Below are positions 1-7,449 of a stretch of 24,468 nucleotides of DNA, one piece after another. This stretch comes from CAYZEZ01 sp964477295 (lineage in GTDB: Bacteria > Bacteroidota > Bacteroidia > Bacteroidales > SM23-62), in contig CAYZEZ010000030.1 in assembly GCA_964477295.1 (NCBI GenBank), forward strand, positions 1 to 24,468, given 5' to 3'. Position 1 is the first letter of the stretch, and each line of letters begins with the position of its first letter. The translations under genes were made by a program, and so were the position numbers. Under the pieces are notes generated by a model, which was given only the letters and a program-made list of their open reading frames with translations, searched no databases and had not been told where the DNA came from.

Positions 1-138
1 GGACTGATTAAAGATTCTGCAAAGCAATTTATTCAATTCAATGCTCCGGAATCAGGGGATGCATATCGCCTGTTCGTATATATATATGATGGTCATAATC
101 ATTTTGCCACAGCCAATATCCCATTTTTTGTACAATGA
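1..138 (+). CDS. C-terminal end of a probable secreted glycoside-hydrolase-like protein (partial)
   Basis: Frame 1 is open from the first base to a TGA at 136-138, giving 45 residues; the start lies outside the window. The tail contains AYRLFVYIYDGHNHFATANI and ends in PFFVQ, a beta-rich, aromatic stretch like the Ig-like C-terminal domain of Bacteroidota glycoside hydrolases (recalled resemblance, not a search). It lies 22 bp upstream of rhaM on the same strand, so it may be the first visible gene of a rhamnose/fucose-related operon. The enzyme family and substrate cannot be decided from the tail alone. Confidence 0.5.
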   Translation, partial: GLIKDSAKQFIQFNAPESGDAYRLFVYIYDGHNHFATANIPFFVQ

Positions 139-160
139 AATACTGAAAAAATCATAAAGA

Positions 161-478
161 ATGAAAAGATTAGCCTTTAAAATGAAACTATTTCCGGGAA
201 AGAAAGATGAATATATCCGGAGGCATGATAATATCTGGCCGGAATTAAAACAATTGCTTAAAGATAATGGGATTTCAGATTACAGTATTTTCCTGGACGA
301 AGAAACCAATACCTTATTTGCCGTTCAGCGGGTGAATGAAGATGCAGGTAATTCACAGGATCTTGGACACAATCCGGTTGTGCAGAAATGGTGGGACCAG
401 AACATAGACATTATGGAAACTAATCCGGATCATTCTCCTGTAAGCATTCCGTTAACTGAAGTTTTTTATATGGAATAA
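161..478 (+). CDS. rhaM: L-rhamnose mutarotase
   Basis: RhaM interconverts the alpha and beta anomers of L-rhamnose, and related COG3254 proteins act on L-fucose, feeding the correct anomer to cytoplasmic catabolism. The product is 105 residues, the usual family length, with no signal peptide. The family landmarks are present: Tyr18 and His22 in EYIRRHDNIWPEL, the Trp77-Trp78 pair in VVQKWWDQN, and the C-terminal NPDHSPVSIPLTEVFYME, close to the E. coli protein throughout. The ATG at 161 gives the canonical N-terminus. It follows the end of a secreted protein by 22 bp and precedes a UroD-family gene by 51 bp. No rhamnose isomerase, kinase or aldolase lies in this window, so the substrate could be L-fucose in view of the fucosidase and lactonase at the far end. 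Confidence 0.93.
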   Translation: MKRLAFKMKLFPGKKDEYIRRHDNIWPELKQLLKDNGISDYSIFLDEETNTLFAVQRVNEDAGNSQDLGHNPVVQKWWDQNIDIMETNPDHSPVSIPLTEVFYME

Positions 479-529
479 TGGATGTCAGCTGGGTTCTGTT
501 CCAACACAAATTTGTTCAAAAATTAAAGG

Positions 530-1609
530 ATGAATTCCAGAGAAAGAGTAATTGCTGCAATAAATCACAAGGAACCAGACAGGCCACCCATGTTTGTTAC
601 CCTTACGCCCCAGGTGGCAAAGGCATTATCAGAACATTTAGATTTACCGTACGAACCACCGGTAGATTCACTCTTGTCAACCCGGATCTCTCATATGGAA
701 TTGCTTACCCGGCTGGGGAATGATTGTGTAGGAATTGCAGCCTGTCCTCCTGATAATAATCCAACTACCACAGACAGCAACGGTATCATTACCAATGAAT
801 GGGGTATGAAATTTAAGCCTGCCGGTCTTTATAATGAATTTTATGAATACCCCCTGAAAGATGCACAATCGGTTAAGGATATTGATCAATATCCATTTTT
901 CGATCCATTTGCAGAAGGCAGATTCAGGAAGGCAGAAAAGGCAATTAGAAAGTACCATGAAAAGTATGCAATCTTTGGCGACCTGGAAACAGCTATATTT
1001 GAAACGTCATGGTACCTTGTCGGCCTTGAAAAATTCCTTACAGACCTGGTAATGGAGAGCCCATATATAGACCCACTTCTTGATACAGTGGCGGAAATCA
1101 ACCTGGAGACTGGAAGGCAACTGATAAGGATGGGCGCAGAAGTTTTGTGGGCAGGAGATGATTTTGGCTCACAACATGGGATGATCATGGATCCTGGTCT
1201 CTGGAGAAAAGTTTTCAAACCAAGGATCAGGTATATGTTTGAGGAATTTCGCAAAACCAATCCCGACATAAAGATCGCCTGGCACAGTTGTGGATCCATC
1301 CTGGAAATTATCCCTGATTTTGTTGAAATCGGCCTGGATATCCTGAATCCGGTTCAGCCACAGGCAAGAGGCATGGATCCGGCTTTCCTGAAGAATGAAT
1401 ATGGCAAAGACCTGGCCTTCTTTGGAGGGATTGATGTACAGGGATTATTACCTTATGAATCACCTGAAAAAATAAAAGATGAAGTGAAGAGGATCTGTGA
1501 GATTTTAGGTAAAGATGGGGGATATATCCTTGCACCTGCGCACAATATTCAACCCGACACGCCTGTGGAAAATATACTGGCAATGTTCGAGGCCGTTAAA
1601 TCGATTTAA
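530..1609 (+). CDS. Uroporphyrinogen decarboxylase-superfamily protein (MtaA/CmuA-like)
   Basis: The product is a 359-residue cytoplasmic TIM-barrel protein of the UroD/MtaA superfamily. It opens with the family signature MNSRERVIAAINHKEPDRPP, which supports the ATG at 530. A putative zinc site is visible as WHSCGS (His252, Cys254), with a third candidate ligand at His338 in PAHNIQPDTP, where the MtaA methyltransferases usually have Cys. It lacks the N-terminal RQAGR signature of true HemE, so haem synthesis is unlikely. Family members move methyl groups or act on unidentified substrates; in Bacteroidota such genes often sit in sugar-degradation clusters with no assigned reaction. It sits between rhaM and a DUF1080 gene on the same strand. 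A second, divergent member with extra domains lies at 16961-18583. Confidence 0.82.
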   Translation: MNSRERVIAAINHKEPDRPPMFVTLTPQVAKALSEHLDLPYEPPVDSLLSTRISHMELLTRLGNDCVGIAACPPDNNPTTTDSNGIITNEWGMKFKPAGLYNEFYEYPLKDAQSVKDIDQYPFFDPFAEGRFRKAEKAIRKYHEKYAIFGDLETAIFETSWYLVGLEKFLTDLVMESPYIDPLLDTVAEINLETGRQLIRMGAEVLWAGDDFGSQHGMIMDPGLWRKVFKPRIRYMFEEFRKTNPDIKIAWHSCGSILEIIPDFVEIGLDILNPVQPQARGMDPAFLKNEYGKDLAFFGGIDVQGLLPYESPEKIKDEVKRICEILGKDGGYILAPAHNIQPDTPVENILAMFEAVKSI

Positions 1610-1620
1610 ATCTTGTTAAA

Positions 1621-1628
1621 TACTTTTG
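1621..1628 (+). promoter_or_regulatory. Candidate Bacteroidota -7 promoter element
   Basis: TACTTTTG matches the TAnnTTTG element used by the primary sigma factor of Bacteroidota. It is 45 bp upstream of the ATG of the DUF1080 gene and inside an AT-rich 64-bp intergenic stretch. No convincing TTG or TTTG -33 element is seen at the expected spacing, so the call rests on the -7 match and its position. Confidence 0.4.
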
Positions 1629-1673
1629 ATATAAGTAATTTAGAAATTCATAAATTATATAACCTTAAAACAC

Positions 1674-2705
1674 ATGAAAAGAATTAAACTTTCGGCTCTG
1701 GCATTATTGTTGGCATTGTTTTGTCAGCCTTCTAATATATCGGCTCAGAATCAATCTGTTGAGCCTTTCCTTGGAAGCTGGGCATTAACCCTCGATTATA
1801 AGAGCAGTTCAGCCGGGTGGTTTGAGATCCGCCTTGATGAAGGATATCTCGATGCCGATATTTTATGGCGTTGGGGCAGTGTATATCCTGCCGACTTTGT
1901 TTTTCTCAATGGTGATCACCTTATCATTACAAATGGGAGAAATGTTGTCAGGACAAAGGACAAGGATGGGAATCCTTTAAAGACGAACCGGATTATTTCC
2001 TGGATTCAAGTCAAGTTAAAAGAAGATGGAAGCATGGTGGGAACAGCTTTCTTCCCAAGCCAGGATGGTCTTAAAGTGGAGTCTGTAGGATTAACCGGGA
2101 AAAAAATTCCAGAAATGCCACCCCGTCCCGATTTATCAAAAATTGAATATGGAAAGACCAGGAAACTATTTAACGGGAAGGACCTGACCGGATGGGAACT
2201 ATTAGAAAAAGGTTCAGTCAACGGATGGAAAGTGGTTGACGGTGTACTGGTTAATAATCCTGTACAGAAAGAGGGTGAACATATCTCCTATGGTAATCTT
2301 CGGACAACTGAAACATTTAAAGACTTCAATATCAAGCTTGAAGTCAATGTCCCCAAAGGGAGTAACAGCGGTGTTTACCTGCGCGGAATTTATGAAGTAC
2401 AGGTGATGGACAGCTATGGGAAAAAACTTGATCCGCATAATATGGGTGCACTTTACAGCCGGATAACTCCCTCAGTTTCTGCGGAAAAACCCGCCGGTGA
2501 ATGGCAGGAAATGGATATCACTTTGTATAAGAGGCACCTGACTGTTATTTTAAATGGTAAAAAGATCATTGATAATGAACCTGTTAAAGGTGTTACCGGA
2601 GGTGCAATGACCTCTGATGAATTCATTCCAGGTCCGATATATTTACAGGGAGATCATGGAAAGGTTAGCTACAGAAATATCATAATGTCTCCTATCCTTG
2701 AATAA
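1674..2705 (+). CDS. Secreted DUF1080 (3-keto-disaccharide hydrolase-like) protein
   Basis: The 343-residue product begins with a Sec signal peptide (KR n-region, Leu-rich core, cleavage near SAQ25). Residues about 30-145 form a beta-rich region beginning FLGSWALTLDY, possibly lipocalin-like. The DUF1080 (PF06439) domain follows from about residue 165, with LFNGKDLTGWELL, the core SNSGVYLRGIYEVQVMDSYG and LNGKKIIDNEPV. The fold is a laminarinase-like jelly roll. Some members hydrolyse 3-keto-glucosides or bind sugars, but the substrate cannot be read from the sequence. It is probably periplasmic, since no lipobox is seen. It has its own candidate promoter at 1621-1628. A shorter DUF1080 lipoprotein lies at 12039-12818. 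Confidence 0.85.
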   Translation: MKRIKLSALALLLALFCQPSNISAQNQSVEPFLGSWALTLDYKSSSAGWFEIRLDEGYLDADILWRWGSVYPADFVFLNGDHLIITNGRNVVRTKDKDGNPLKTNRIISWIQVKLKEDGSMVGTAFFPSQDGLKVESVGLTGKKIPEMPPRPDLSKIEYGKTRKLFNGKDLTGWELLEKGSVNGWKVVDGVLVNNPVQKEGEHISYGNLRTTETFKDFNIKLEVNVPKGSNSGVYLRGIYEVQVMDSYGKKLDPHNMGALYSRITPSVSAEKPAGEWQEMDITLYKRHLTVILNGKKIIDNEPVKGVTGGAMTSDEFIPGPIYLQGDHGKVSYRNIIMSPILE

Positions 2706-2777
2706 GCCGGAAGAGACAGGATAAGAAGGTTTTTATGCATTACCATTTGGCACAAAGACCTCAGGAATAAATGATCC

Positions 2778-3524
2778 ATGACACGAAGAATTGAATTCAT
2801 TCTATTTATATCTATATTGGTTTTTCCTATATTCGGACAGGATCTTACCTCATGGGAAAAAAGATCAATTATACAATCTCGAATTGATTCAATAAATCAT
2901 GAATTCTCAGATGTTTATGATTACAGCCATGCAATGATCAATGGAAGGTTGCACCATGGCCAGCCCTACAACAGTATTCATCATCCTTATTTTTTGTACA
3001 ACGAATGGGTCCCTGGAACAATCCTGACCCAATCAAATCAGTATCAGGATATCCTGATAAAGTATGATCTGCAGTCTGATAATCTATTGTATATGCAATA
3101 TACCCTGGATGGTATTTATACGATCGAATTGCTGAAATCCTCAATAAGCGGATTTACCATCGGGGAACATACATTCATCCATTTTAAACCAGGCAGAGAT
3201 GAAGGTTCAATTGCAAAAGAAGGGTATTATGAAATTATTTATGATGGTGAAACAAGGCTTATTAAAAAATGGTCAAAATACTATCTTAAAACAGAAGCCT
3301 ATCCATATTACAAATTTGATGAACAACAAACAAAATACATTGAACGCTCCGGCCATTTAATTAAACTTAGTCACAGGTACAACCTAATGAAACTATTTCC
3401 AGAAAAGACACAGGAAATCAAATTGTATATAAGGGAACAAAATATTAAGATCAGGTCGGCAGATGAGAAAGAAATGGTGGATCTGTTAAAATACGCAGAT
3501 CAATTGAACAGTGTAGGGGAATGA
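2778..3524 (+). CDS. Secreted hypothetical protein, first gene of a TonB-receptor operon
   Basis: The 248-residue product has a signal peptide (MTRRIEFILFISILVFPIFG, cleavage near FGQ). The mature part is rich in Tyr, Ile and Asp and alternates in a way that suggests beta structure, for example EGYYEIIYDGETRLIKKWSK around residues 150-170. No known family is recognised. Its TGA overlaps the ATG of the downstream TonB-dependent receptor (ATGA, 3521-3524), so the two are translationally coupled. By position it is probably a periplasmic or outer-membrane accessory of that receptor; this is inference only. The ATG at 2778 is chosen because it places the signal peptide at the N-terminus. Confidence 0.78.
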   Translation: MTRRIEFILFISILVFPIFGQDLTSWEKRSIIQSRIDSINHEFSDVYDYSHAMINGRLHHGQPYNSIHHPYFLYNEWVPGTILTQSNQYQDILIKYDLQSDNLLYMQYTLDGIYTIELLKSSISGFTIGEHTFIHFKPGRDEGSIAKEGYYEIIYDGETRLIKKWSKYYLKTEAYPYYKFDEQQTKYIERSGHLIKLSHRYNLMKLFPEKTQEIKLYIREQNIKIRSADEKEMVDLLKYADQLNSVGE

Positions 3525-6289
3525 GATTAGCAATTCTTTTCTATATCATTCTTTTGATACCAATACCTGGCATTATATCCGGCCAGGAGGGTATATTAGT
3601 TAAGGATAACTACCATGGGAAATCATTTAAAGAATTCGCGGATTATATTGGGCAAAACAGCAATATCAGGATATTTTATGATCCTGCCTGGACTGATTCC
3701 CTTTATATTATACAGGAAGCGCAACCCTCCTACCTTAATGATGTGCTTGTCAGCTCCTTTAAAAACACTGATCTGCAATTTGTATGGATAAATGACGATT
3801 TGATTGTATCCCGAAATTTTAAGATCAGAACCGAATTACCCGATGACTTTATTTTAATACTGGAAGACGAAGGTCATTTGTCAGATAATCAGGCCATTAA
3901 GGCTGAAGTTGACTCAACCCTAGTCCTGAAGGGGGAAGAAGAAAGAGAATATAAAATAGTTATCCTGGGTGATCCGGCAGAACAAAACGGGACCATGGCC
4001 ACTCTATCCGGAAAAATTAAGGAGGCTGCTACAGGAGAACCAATTGTGGGTGCCGTTGTATATGTGGAAAACCTTCAAAAAGGAACCATAACAGATCCCA
4101 ATGGATTTTACCGGCTTTCGTTACCAAGAGACAATCACAACATTACCGTTCACTGTATGGGTTTCAGGGATGAACATCGTCAGATCAATGTTTACTCGGA
4201 TGGTTATCTTGATTTTGAGCTGCAGGAACAGGTTACCCGCTTAAAAGAGGTAGTGGTTACAGCGGATAGATTCCAGAATGTGGCAGGACTTCAAATGGGA
4301 CTGAACAGGCTTGATATAAATACTGTAAAAGAGATTCCTTCAAGTTTCGGAGAACGTGATGTTATGAAAACTTCTCTGTTTCTTCCTGGTGTTAAAACGG
4401 TTGGTGAAGGAGCAACAGGATTTAATGTCAGGGGTGGAAGTACCGATGAAAACCTCATTTTATTCAATAATTCCCCCGTATTTAATTCATCTCATTTCTT
4501 TGGTTTTTTTTCTGCATTTAATCCTGATATCATTAAAGATTTTAAGTTATATAAGAGTGGTATCCCTGCTGAATATGGCGGACGGATTTCATCCGTAATG
4601 GATATCAATACTAAGAACGGCAACAAAAAGAACTTCTCAGGAAGCCTTGGGTTGGGAATAATTACAACAAGGGCAATGCTGGAGGGTCCGCTGATCAAGA
4701 ATAAATGTTCGATGATTATCAGCGGCAGAACAACCTATTCTAACTGGATTTTAAGACAAATACCAAATTCTGACATAAGTAATAGCAAGGCTTCATTTTA
4801 TGACCTTACAGCTAAAATCAATTATGAAATAAATAAAAAGAACAGCCTCAGCCTGATTGGTTACAGGAGCTTTGATTTTTTCAGGTTAAGCCAGCTGACT
4901 ACGTACAAATACTTTAACCACAATGCCGGTTTACAATGGAAACATACCTTTAATAATCGATGGATAGCCCAGCTTGAAACAATTCTTAGTGATTATAGCT
5001 ATGAAATTACAGAGGAAGATAAGGAGACAACTGCTAATAGAATCAAGTACCATATTCAACATAAGGAAGTTAAAGGTAAATTCACCTGGTTCCCAAGGTT
5101 CGATCATACGGTTAAGTTCGGGTTCAGCTCAATCTTCTACGGGCTTTCCCCGGGTGAAAGATCTCCTTTTGGAGAGCAATCGATCATTTCAGACCTCACA
5201 CTTGAATCTGAACAGGCAAGTGAATCGGCACTGTTTATAGATGATGAGTACAGGATCGGACCCAGTTTAACCGTTTATGGAGGATTAAGATATTCTTTAT
5301 TTTTTCAATATGGTCCGCAATGGGTCAGCCTGTATAAAGAGGACATACCATTGTCGACATCAACAATTTACGATTCAATCTTTTACCCGGCAGGCAAGCT
5401 GGTTAAACCTGTTTACAGGGGTCCTGAGTTAAGGTTCTCTGTCAGGTACAAAATGGGCACTCTGAGTTCAATTAAGTTATCTTACAATCGTATGCGGCAA
5501 TATCTCAACATGTTGTCGAATACGACTGCTGTTTCTCCAACGGATATATGGAAACTGTCGGGCCCTTATATAGCCCCGAAAATTGGAGATCAAATCTCGC
5601 TTGGCTATTATAAGGACTTTTCATGGAAGAACCTGGAGACATCGTTTGAGGTGTATTATAAACACCTGGCCAATGTGATTGAATACAAAGGGGATGCAAA
5701 ACTTATGGTCAATGAAACAATTGAGGCCGATCTCCTGAGCGGGCTGGGTAATGCATATGGAATTGAATTCATGATGAGGAAACCATCGGGAAGGCTTACA
5801 GGATGGATCAATTATACTTATTCTCGCATATTCCTGAAGGTGGATAGTTATTTTTTTGAAGAAAGGATAAATGAAGGTGAATATTATCCGGGTAACTATG
5901 ACCAGCCCCATGAACTCAATCTGGTTTCCAATTATAAATTTACCAGAAGGTTGAATCTTTCCAATACATATACATGGGCCACAGGAAGACCGATCACATA
6001 TCCAGTGGCAAAATATACGATACGCGACATAACAATTATGCACTATTCCAACCGGAACGAATACCGTATACCTGATTATATGCGCTGGGATATTTCCTTG
6101 AACCTGGAAGGTAATCTGAAATCAAGGAAAATTGCCCATAGTTCCTGGAGTTTATCTGTTTATAATGTAACCGGCAGAAGAAATGTTTATTCCATATTTT
6201 TTACAAGGGATGAAACAAGGGTGGTGGGTAACAAATTATCTGTTTTTGCCAGACCAGTGGCATCATTGTCCTATTCAATAAGGTTTTAG
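3521..6289 (+). CDS. TonB-dependent outer-membrane receptor with STN-like and carboxypeptidase-regulatory-like domains
   Basis: The 922-residue protein has a signal peptide to about residue 22 (FYIILLIPIPGIISGQ), then an STN-like domain at about 28-105 (KSFKEFADYIGQNSNIRIFY) and a charged linker. A CarboxypepD_reg-like domain covers about 160-248 (GKIKEAATGEPIVGAVVYV, TDPNGFYRLSLP). The plug is at about 265-370 (GEGATGFNVRGGSTDENLIL, GIPAEYGGRISSVMDI), and a beta-barrel runs to a terminal SLSYSIRF. It imports a substrate using TonB/ExbBD energy. STN domains often signal to FecR/sigma pairs, but none is present here. It starts inside the stop of the preceding gene, and the DUF4249 gene follows after 1 bp, so this is an operon. 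There is no SusD neighbour, and the substrate is unknown. Confidence 0.92.
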   Translation: MRLAILFYIILLIPIPGIISGQEGILVKDNYHGKSFKEFADYIGQNSNIRIFYDPAWTDSLYIIQEAQPSYLNDVLVSSFKNTDLQFVWINDDLIVSRNFKIRTELPDDFILILEDEGHLSDNQAIKAEVDSTLVLKGEEEREYKIVILGDPAEQNGTMATLSGKIKEAATGEPIVGAVVYVENLQKGTITDPNGFYRLSLPRDNHNITVHCMGFRDEHRQINVYSDGYLDFELQEQVTRLKEVVVTADRFQNVAGLQMGLNRLDINTVKEIPSSFGERDVMKTSLFLPGVKTVGEGATGFNVRGGSTDENLILFNNSPVFNSSHFFGFFSAFNPDIIKDFKLYKSGIPAEYGGRISSVMDINTKNGNKKNFSGSLGLGIITTRAMLEGPLIKNKCSMIISGRTTYSNWILRQIPNSDISNSKASFYDLTAKINYEINKKNSLSLIGYRSFDFFRLSQLTTYKYFNHNAGLQWKHTFNNRWIAQLETILSDYSYEITEEDKETTANRIKYHIQHKEVKGKFTWFPRFDHTVKFGFSSIFYGLSPGERSPFGEQSIISDLTLESEQASESALFIDDEYRIGPSLTVYGGLRYSLFFQYGPQWVSLYKEDIPLSTSTIYDSIFYPAGKLVKPVYRGPELRFSVRYKMGTLSSIKLSYNRMRQYLNMLSNTTAVSPTDIWKLSGPYIAPKIGDQISLGYYKDFSWKNLETSFEVYYKHLANVIEYKGDAKLMVNETIEADLLSGLGNAYGIEFMMRKPSGRLTGWINYTYSRIFLKVDSYFFEERINEGEYYPGNYDQPHELNLVSNYKFTRRLNLSNTYTWATGRPITYPVAKYTIRDITIMHYSNRNEYRIPDYMRWDISLNLEGNLKSRKIAHSSWSLSVYNVTGRRNVYSIFFTRDETRVVGNKLSVFARPVASLSYSIRF

Positions 6290-6290
6290 A

Positions 6291-7442
6291 ATGCGTGATA
6301 CCAGAGTATATATTATCCTGGCCCTTTCTGTTATTAGTCTTACAGGTTGTATAGAGACATTCTATCCCTCATTTGAAAAATATGAGAACCTGCTTGTTGT
6401 GGATGGATTAATATCCAATGAGCCGGGACCATATACTATTTTTCTGTCCCGGAGTTTTCCGGCTGAAGAAAAATTTCCTGTTCCGATTGAAAAAGCCCTG
6501 GTCCGGATTATTGATGATTTGGGCAATGTTACTCCACCCCTGACCGAGGTTATTCCCGGAACCTATCAAACGGAAATGGATTTATTTACCGGAGAAGAAG
6601 GCAGATCGTATCAATTGCAGATACATCTTGCAGACGGAAGTGATTATGAATCAACCTATGAATTTATCAGGCCTGCCCCGGAAATAGATTCTCTCTACTG
6701 GCAATATGAAGAACAATATAACCGGTATAATAAAAAAATCCCGGGCATTCAATTTTATCTTAATTCAAATGGCCAGGAGAATAATACAAGGTACTACAGA
6801 TGGGAATGGGAGGAGACCTGGGAATTTAAAACGCCATATTATATTCCGGAATTTAATGTTCCTGAAAGGTGTTGGAAGTATAACAGGTCGAGTGATATTT
6901 TTATTCATTCCACCGAGGATTTGAGTGAGGATATCATAACAGGTTATCCGATAGCCTTTGTATCTGGTGAAACGGATAGGTTATTGGTTAAATACAGCTT
7001 GCTGGTTAAACAATATTCCATATCAAGGAATGCCTATTTATACTGGAATAAGCTAAAAAGTACTAACCAGGAGATAGGTGGCTTATATGATCCCGTTCCC
7101 TCGTTCCTGCCAGGAAATATCAGGTGCACTACCCGTGAAGATGAAATCGTACTGGGCTATTTTCAGGCATTCGGCGTGAATAAAAAACGAATTTTCGTTG
7201 GATATGATGAAATACCTCCAATGCGGATTAATAAGGGTTTTGAATATTGTGACTATGCCATGGTTCCCAATGACTCAAGCCTGACGGCTCCCTATTTTAA
7301 TGACGATTGGATATTTATAGGAATCTGGTCAGTGCCTGTTGGCGGTGGTTACATGGAAATGGCAAATTTCATTAACAGTGCAGCCTGCATAGATTGCTCG
7401 TTTACCGGAGACGCGGAAAGACCAGAATATTGGACCGATTAA
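6291..7442 (+). CDS. DUF4249 lipoprotein, probable receptor partner
   Basis: The 383-residue product has a lipoprotein signal with lipobox SLTGC (Cys20). It then shows features typical of DUF4249: ENLLVVDGLISNEPGPYTIF directly after the anchor, an Ig-like first half (PVPIEKALVRIIDDLGNVTP) and a Trp/Tyr-rich second half. The C-terminus has paired cysteines in NSAACIDCSFTG. DUF4249 genes are commonly found next to TonB receptors that lack a SusD, as here, and are thought to be surface-exposed or outer-membrane-anchored partners; the biochemical role is not established. Gaps of 1 bp upstream and 7 bp downstream support co-transcription. The ATG at 6291 gives the lipoprotein signal directly. Confidence 0.87.
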   Translation: MRDTRVYIILALSVISLTGCIETFYPSFEKYENLLVVDGLISNEPGPYTIFLSRSFPAEEKFPVPIEKALVRIIDDLGNVTPPLTEVIPGTYQTEMDLFTGEEGRSYQLQIHLADGSDYESTYEFIRPAPEIDSLYWQYEEQYNRYNKKIPGIQFYLNSNGQENNTRYYRWEWEETWEFKTPYYIPEFNVPERCWKYNRSSDIFIHSTEDLSEDIITGYPIAFVSGETDRLLVKYSLLVKQYSISRNAYLYWNKLKSTNQEIGGLYDPVPSFLPGNIRCTTREDEIVLGYFQAFGVNKKRIFVGYDEIPPMRINKGFEYCDYAMVPNDSSLTAPYFNDDWIFIGIWSVPVGGGYMEMANFINSAACIDCSFTGDAERPEYWTD

Positions 7443-7449
7443 TCATCTC

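Noticed and set aside
478..723. Plus-strand open frame of 81 codons overlapping rhaM and the UroD-family start
   Set aside because: It overlaps the well-supported start of the UroD-family protein in another frame and shows no family features.
886..1299. Minus-strand open frame of 137 codons inside the UroD-family gene
   Set aside because: It is antisense to a strongly conserved gene, has no recognisable domain or signal, and its composition mirrors the coding strand.
530..1609. Haem-biosynthesis uroporphyrinogen decarboxylase (hemE)
   Set aside because: The N-terminal RQAGR signature is missing and the HSCG plus HNIQ motifs point to the MtaA-like branch; no haem genes are nearby.
5621..6043. 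Minus-strand open frame of 140 codons inside the first TonB receptor
   Set aside because: It lies within the barrel-coding region, shows no family motif, and is explained by codon use of the receptor.
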